Part shown: piece by piece, positions 59,806 to 64,000 of the stretch
Position numbering within the stretch: position 1 is the first letter of the stretch
Layout of the letters: each line of letters opens with the position of its first letter
Source of the DNA: Candidatus Saccharimonadota bacterium
Lineage (GTDB): Bacteria; Patescibacteriota; Saccharimonadia; Saccharimonadales; Saccharimonadaceae
NCBI GenBank assembly: GCA_030528025.1
Contig: JAUMZP010000001.1
Location: 372,001-436,000 of the forward strand
Reading direction: 5' to 3'
Length of the DNA stretch: 64,000 bases
Position numbers and translations under genes: made by a program
The notes under the pieces: model-generated
Databases searched by the model: none
Seen by the model: the letters and a program-made list of their open reading frames with translations, nothing else
Told to the model about the DNA's origin: nothing

Positions 59806-60833
59806 TGAACCTCACCACACTCGTTCGCGAGCTCAACGCGACATTTCTTCTCAGCGTCGCGGCCTTTTTGCTGGCGATGTCCCTCACGCCGCTCTATACT
59901 TACTTTGCGTATCGGTATAAGTTCTGGAAAAAGCAGCGAGCCGCTAGTACAACGGGCGAGGAATTGACGGTCTTTACTAAGCTCCATGCCGATAAATTCA
60001 CGCGCAATATCCCCACTATGGCAGGGATGGTTGGCATTGTGGCCATTGCTGTGGTGACGCTGGGGTTTAATCTCGACCGAGCCCAGACCTGGCTCCCACT
60101 GGCGGCGCTGCTCGGTGGTGGGGCAGTAGGGCTGCTGGATGATGTGATCAATATCAATAGCGATGGTTCGGGCTCGGCGGGTCTGCGTGCTTGGCTGAAG
60201 TTCTCGATGATCGCGGTGATGGCGGCAGTACTGGCTTGGTTCTTCTACGTTAAGCTGGGTTATACCACGGTACATGTGCCGTACGTTGGCGATTGGCAGC
60301 TCGGCCCGTGGATTGTCCCGCTCTTTATCTTTGCGGTGGTAGCAACTGGCAACGCGGTGAATATTAGCGATGGCCTGGATGGTTTGGCTGGTGGGCTGCT
60401 GGCGGTGAGCTATTGCATCTTCGGGGTGATTGCCTTGCTGCAGGGGCATTTGCAACTGGCGGGCTTTTGCTTCACTGTAGTGGGAGTGCTGCTGAGCTAT
60501 CTGTGGTTTAATATCTATCCAGCACGGTTCTTTATGGGCGATGTGGGGAGCTTTGCCTTTGGGACGAGCCTAGGTGTCGTGGCGATGCTGACGAATACGC
60601 TGTTTTTGCTGCCGGTCATTGGTGTATTGTTTGTGGTAGAGGCGGGCTCGAGCCTTATTCAAATCCTCAGTAAGAAGTTCTTTCACCGCAAGGTGTTTAT
60701 CTCGGCACCAATTCACCAGCACTTCCAAGCAGTCGGTTGGCCAGAGGTGAAGGTGACGATGCGTTTCTGGGTGATCTCTTGCGTAACAGGCTTTATTGGC
60801 CTGATGATGGCGCTGGGTGGAGGACACATCTAG
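59805..60833 (+). CDS. mraY: Phospho-N-acetylmuramoyl-pentapeptide transferase
   Basis: Makes lipid I on the cytoplasmic membrane. About ten TM helices; GLLDDVIN with the Asp pair, GNAVNISDGLDGLAGG and FMGDVGSFAFG are the polar catalytic loops of MraY, and the C-terminal APIHQHFQAVGWPEVKVTMRFW includes the family His motif. 342 aa. AAAGGAA precedes the ATG, which overlaps the ftsI stop by one base; longer starts inside ftsI are rejected. Confidence 0.95.
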   Translation: MNLTTLVRELNATFLLSVAAFLLAMSLTPLYTYFAYRYKFWKKQRAASTTGEELTVFTKLHADKFTRNIPTMAGMVGIVAIAVVTLGFNLDRAQTWLPLAALLGGGAVGLLDDVININSDGSGSAGLRAWLKFSMIAVMAAVLAWFFYVKLGYTTVHVPYVGDWQLGPWIVPLFIFAVVATGNAVNISDGLDGLAGGLLAVSYCIFGVIALLQGHLQLAGFCFTVVGVLLSYLWFNIYPARFFMGDVGSFAFGTSLGVVAMLTNTLFLLPVIGVLFVVEAGSSLIQILSKKFFHRKVFISAPIHQHFQAVGWPEVKVTMRFWVISCVTGFIGLMMALGGGHI

Positions 60834-60834
60834 A

Positions 60835-62193
60835 ATGGTTGCTGCTCGCCGCACCCGTGCTGCTCACCGATCGACCTTGGCTCGGTCGGCTCAGCTAGTG
60901 CGCCGCGAGCAACGGAGTACTACCTCCGCTCCATCCACCCCTGTGCCGCGTTTGCACCGACCGGACTATCAGATTATCCTCTGGGTGGGGCTGCTCATGC
61001 TGCTGGGCTTGGTGGTAATGTATGCCATTGGCCCGCAGCGTGCCAATGTGCTCAACTCTGCACACAACACCAACTACTACACCGATGGCTACTTCGCCAT
61101 TAAACAGACGGTGAGCTTGCTGCTGTCAATTAGCGCTTTTGTGGGGTTGTCGCTCGTACCCTTTGCATGGCTACGCCAGAAGGCGGGTACGCTGCTAGCG
61201 AGCGGTTTTGTGCTGTGTGCACTGCTGTTTGTTCTTGGCAATATGCTGCATGTCTCGGCGATTGCTCAGTGTAGCCTTGGGGCGTGCCGCTGGTTCTCGC
61301 TGGGGCCACTGGGGAGCTTCCAGCCAGCCGAGATGCTGAAGTTTGGCATGCTTATCTATATGGCACTCTTCCTTGGCAAACGAATGCGTCAGGGGGTGAT
61401 AAACGACCTCCACCAGACGATCATCCCCATGGTAATTATGATGTGCGCAGCGCTCTTTTTCGTGATATTTTTGCAAAAAGATATGGGCACAGGCCTGGCC
61501 CTCACTGCCATGGTGGCATGCATGGTAGTGATGAGCGGCATGAGCTGGCGCTGGCTGGTTTACCTAGCAGCGGGCTGTGTGGCGCTGGTGCTGCTGCTCA
61601 TCGTCATCGCGCCGCACCGCATGGAGCGGGTGGCGACCTTCTTCCAGGGGGATGACCATACTACTAGTAGCAATGATGATGGCTATCACATCAAGAATGC
61701 GAAGATTGCACTGGGTACAGGCGGGCTATTTGGCCTGGGCATTGGTAACAGTATCCAAGCGACGGGCTACCTCCCTGAGGCGATTAACGATTCAGTCTTT
61801 GCTATTATTGGTGAAACGTTTGGCTTTGTGGGGGCGGTGGTCGTGCTGGCGCTGTTTACAGCGCTGCTGCTGCGCCTGCTGAGGATTGCCGAGCGTTTGC
61901 CTGATACAACAATGCGCCTAGTGGTAGCTGGAGTCTTTGGCTGGCTGGGCGCACATGTTATGCTAAATGTAGCGTCGATGATTGGAGTCTTCCCACTGAC
62001 GGGTATTACACTGCCATTGCTGAGCTTTGGTGGCACCAGTATGGTATTTATTGCCGGTGCGCTTGGTCTGGCCTTCCAATTATCACGCCAGGCAGCTTAC
62101 CAACCAATCAACGAAAAGGAGACCTCTCATGAAGCTACTGGCAGTCGGCGGTGGATCGGGCGGGCACGTTACGCCGGTCGTCGCCGTCATTAA
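60835..62193 (+). CDS. ftsW: SEDS-family peptidoglycan glycosyltransferase FtsW
   Basis: Polymerises septal glycan with FtsI. A basic cytoplasmic N-terminus (about 1-45) precedes about ten TM helices. FQPAEMLKFGMLIYMALFLGKRM, FLQKDMGTGLALTAMV, ALGTGGLFGLGIGNSIQATGYLPEAINDSVFAIIGE and LLSFGGTSM are SEDS signatures, the last ones in the catalytic large loop. It starts one base after mraY. The C-terminal about 25 residues overlap murG by 65 bp and are Arg-rich. Confidence 0.94.
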   Translation: MVAARRTRAAHRSTLARSAQLVRREQRSTTSAPSTPVPRLHRPDYQIILWVGLLMLLGLVVMYAIGPQRANVLNSAHNTNYYTDGYFAIKQTVSLLLSISAFVGLSLVPFAWLRQKAGTLLASGFVLCALLFVLGNMLHVSAIAQCSLGACRWFSLGPLGSFQPAEMLKFGMLIYMALFLGKRMRQGVINDLHQTIIPMVIMMCAALFFVIFLQKDMGTGLALTAMVACMVVMSGMSWRWLVYLAAGCVALVLLLIVIAPHRMERVATFFQGDDHTTSSNDDGYHIKNAKIALGTGGLFGLGIGNSIQATGYLPEAINDSVFAIIGETFGFVGAVVVLALFTALLLRLLRIAERLPDTTMRLVVAGVFGWLGAHVMLNVASMIGVFPLTGITLPLLSFGGTSMVFIAGALGLAFQLSRQAAYQPINEKETSHEATGSRRWIGRARYAGRRRH

Positions 62194-63286
62194 TGAAATC
62201 GCAGCCCTCCAGCCCGATGTGCAGGTGACCTTCGTCTGCGACAAGGCCTTCGCTAGCCAATCGCGTGGGCTCATGCAGCACACCGCAGTACCAGTGCGAG
62301 TGCGGACAATCGCTGCGGGCAAGTTCCGGCGCTACCAGCACCTCAGTGTAGTGCGCCAGTTGCTTATGCCGAGTATTGTCCTAGCTAATATACTAGATAT
62401 CTTTAAGATCCTGGCTGGCGTATGTCAGAGCCTCTGGCTAGTGCTGCACTGGCGGCCAGACGTGATCTTTGCCAAAGGGGGCTTTGTGTGCTTGCCGGTT
62501 GGCATTGCGGCGCGCTGCCTACGCGTACCAGTAGTGATTCACGACTCCGATGCTCGTCCTGGCCTAACCAACCGTGTGATGGCACGTTGGGCAGCAGCGA
62601 TTGCTACGGGCTGGCCACTCAAGCATTATCACTATCCAGCATCGCGTAGCCGCTATGTGGGGGTGCCGATTGGCGCTGATTTTCACCCACTCACTCCGGC
62701 TCAGCGGCAGCAGGCACGGCAGACCTTCTCGCTCGATCCACACAAGCCACTAGTCGTTGCTACCGGCGGTGGTCTTGGCTCGGCTATTATCAATCACGCG
62801 GTGCTGCGCGCTGCTGATGAGCTACTGGCTGCTGGCATACAGGTTTATCTGGTGGCGGGCAAAGGCAATTACGATGCCGCCCAAGCCAAAGCGCCGCAGC
62901 ACCCCGATTTTCACTGTGTACCCTTCGTTTTCGAGCATATGGCGCAATTGCTCGGCGCAGCCGATGTAGTAGTATCACGCGCTAGTGCCACCTTCACACA
63001 AGAGCTCGCTGGCCTCGCGCAGGCAGCTATCTTGGTGCCAGCCCATCACCTGGGTGACCAACGCAAAAATGCTGCCATCTATGCCGAGGCCAAGGCTGCT
63101 CTGGTCTTGCAAGACGACGCCTTGGAGCAGAGAAATGCCCTCAGCCAGGCCATTCTTACCCTCGTGCGCGACCCTGCGCAGCGTCAGCAGCTCGCTCAGC
63201 GCCTCCACACCTATGCACGCCCCCACGCCGCCCACGATGTAGCGCAAATGGTGGTGAAGGTGGCTCAGCATACTAGAAAAGGATAA
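62129..63286 (+). CDS. murG: UDP-GlcNAc:lipid I N-acetylglucosaminyltransferase
   Basis: Converts lipid I to lipid II at the inner membrane face. The N-terminal GGGSGGHVTPVVAV loop, FAKGGFVCLPVGIAA, and the C-terminal VVATGGGLGSAIIN and SRASATFTQELAGLAQAAILVPAH (nucleotide-sugar site) are typical GT28/MurG. 385 aa. The ATG follows AAAAGGAGA inside ftsW, supporting coupled translation. Confidence 0.94.
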   Translation: MKLLAVGGGSGGHVTPVVAVINEIAALQPDVQVTFVCDKAFASQSRGLMQHTAVPVRVRTIAAGKFRRYQHLSVVRQLLMPSIVLANILDIFKILAGVCQSLWLVLHWRPDVIFAKGGFVCLPVGIAARCLRVPVVIHDSDARPGLTNRVMARWAAAIATGWPLKHYHYPASRSRYVGVPIGADFHPLTPAQRQQARQTFSLDPHKPLVVATGGGLGSAIINHAVLRAADELLAAGIQVYLVAGKGNYDAAQAKAPQHPDFHCVPFVFEHMAQLLGAADVVVSRASATFTQELAGLAQAAILVPAHHLGDQRKNAAIYAEAKAALVLQDDALEQRNALSQAILTLVRDPAQRQQLAQRLHTYARPHAAHDVAQMVVKVAQHTRKG

Positions 63287-63367
63287 AAAAGTGACCCGGC
63301 TCTTCTTATAGAAAGGGGAAGAGTAAGAGTAAGAGTGTATCTAAGGTCTCATCATAAAGTACCAGTA

Positions 63368-63407
63368 AATAATGTCGCATGTTAATTCATGCTACATTAT
63401 TTTCATT
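63368..63407 (+). terminator. Terminator at the end of the ftsL-murG run
   Basis: AATAATGT-C-GCATG / CATGC-T-ACATTATT (63368-63381 with 63388-63401), 13 pairs with one mismatch, followed by TTCATT. Confidence 0.75.
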
Positions 63408-63458
63408 AAAAACACTGCGCCAAGATAAGACAAGCCTCACCCTCACTGGTAAAAGCTA

Positions 63459-63737
63459 TTAACTCCCAAACTCAAATGGCCGATAGTGTGCATCGATTTC
63501 CTGCCGCTCTTTAGAGGGAGGTAGTTCGCTGATTGTGATGAGAGTGTCATAAAATTGGTGTAGTATCTCGCCAGACTGCTTGAAAGAGATTGGCATAGCG
63601 ACAGTATTCCAGAGGTGTTCACACTCTTGTCGAAAGGCCCCATGAAACACTTCGGTACCGAGTGCTGCGATCAGACGAATCTCGTATCTTGTGAGCTCGA
63701 TTGTTGCTCCTTCTTTTGTTGCATGGACTGTCTTCAT
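63459..63737 (-). CDS. Hypothetical protein (92 aa), inserted in the dcw cluster
   Basis: Points against the cluster. Start ATG 63737 (MKTVHATKEGATIELTRYEIRLIAALG) is preferred; a TTG start at 63797 would add 20 residues. Helical, charged, no TM: AFRQECEHLWNTVAMPISFKQSGEILHQFYDTL. No family recognised. Confidence 0.55.
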   Translation of the reverse strand: MKTVHATKEGATIELTRYEIRLIAALGTEVFHGAFRQECEHLWNTVAMPISFKQSGEILHQFYDTLITISELPPSKERQEIDAHYRPFEFGS

Positions 63738-63943
63738 ATGTCGATTTATCCGCTTAACTGTATAACTGTAGTGCTCCCAGTATGGAGTGGGGAACAAGAA
63801 ATGTCAAATTATATTGCAGGGAAGGTGTTAATCAGGCAACTACCTAGTGCTGAAGGGAAGGGAATACACCAAGAAGACATCATTAATACCCAGATGCTTT
63901 TGCTAACAACTAGTCATCTACGGTATAATGGCCTGTAGCATCA

Positions 63944-64000
63944 TGGGCTTTCGCACAAAACAAACACCACCACCAGCGCGCCGCCGAGCTGCCAAAAACA
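63944..64000 (+). CDS. Start of a dcw-cluster gene, possibly ftsQ (cut by window end)
   Basis: TATAAT (63925-63930) lies 13 nt before ATG 63944. The 19 visible residues (MGFRTKQTPPPARRRAAKN) are basic and Pro-rich like the cytoplasmic start of FtsQ, and murG-ftsQ is a common order, but the rest is outside the window. Confidence 0.45.

Noticed and set aside
63801-63938. 45-aa + strand ORF before the possible ftsQ start
   Set aside because: No ribosome site or recognised family; it overlaps the promoter of the next gene.

Overview
The window reads as a chromosome segment of a small-genome bacterium of the Candidate Phyla Radiation, most likely a Candidatus Saccharibacteria (TM7) relative. This is inferred from gene content and style, not from a database search: many short genes of unknown function, a dcw cell-division/wall cluster, an FtsEX + coiled-coil CHAP hydrolase module, and large surface proteins with C-terminal LxxTG-like anchors. 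UGA is an ordinary stop codon here (for example ftsE, the 21.6 kb kinase and its response regulator) and an intact prfB (RF2) is present, which argues against the UGA-recoding Gracilibacteria/Absconditabacteria.

Layout. 0-13 kb: M16 peptidase (cut by the window edge), small unknown genes, murD, a membrane M48 peptidase, prfB-ftsE-ftsX-CHAP hydrolase, an S41 protease and an orphan response regulator. 13-23.5 kb: rpmA, a THUMP/methylase, an overlapping run of flippase-like membrane protein-xseA-xseB-methyltransferase, then a kinase-response regulator-recO run. 23.6-27 kb: glyS, an AT-rich accessory patch (TPR/TM protein and NYN nuclease) and a Nudix hydrolase. 27-33.7 kb: surface and secreted module with two proteins sharing the same BNR-like repeats (one with a GH16 catalytic domain), a secreted B-lectin protein and a lipoprotein. 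33.7-43 kb: accessory genes (DUF3800, hpt, Nudix, LEA-like peptide, SUKH, glutamine amidotransferase, VOC, WYL regulator, RNase H). 43-46.3 kb: SAM riboswitch-metK flanked by two paralogous membrane proteins. 46.5-54.8 kb: PIF1-like helicase, an unknown gene, a KwaB-like DUF4868 protein, GH1 glucosidase, yvcK/glmR, a HAD-like protein and galU. 55.4-64 kb: dcw cluster, mraZ-rsmH-(22-aa ORF)-ftsL-like-ftsI-mraY-ftsW-murG-(possible ftsQ start).

Four themes stand out. (1) Many genes have a -10 box (often TGnTATAAT) placed so that the start codon is at or next to the expected transcription start, implying leaderless mRNAs. (2) An unusual number of accessory genes are broken by single frameshifts or in-frame stops (about 14.7, 16.7, 20.4, 25.4, 28.8, 33.2, 36.5, 37.9 and 38.5 kb) while the core genes are intact. 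(3) A roughly 45-100 nt sequence element recurs three times on the + strand, each time about 180-205 bp before a gene start; two copies form hairpins whose stem sequences differ but stay paired, making it a candidate undescribed structured RNA. (4) The mraZ promoter region carries MraZ-type TGGG repeats and DnaA-box-like sites. No rRNA, tRNA, CRISPR array, transposase or integrase was recognised.
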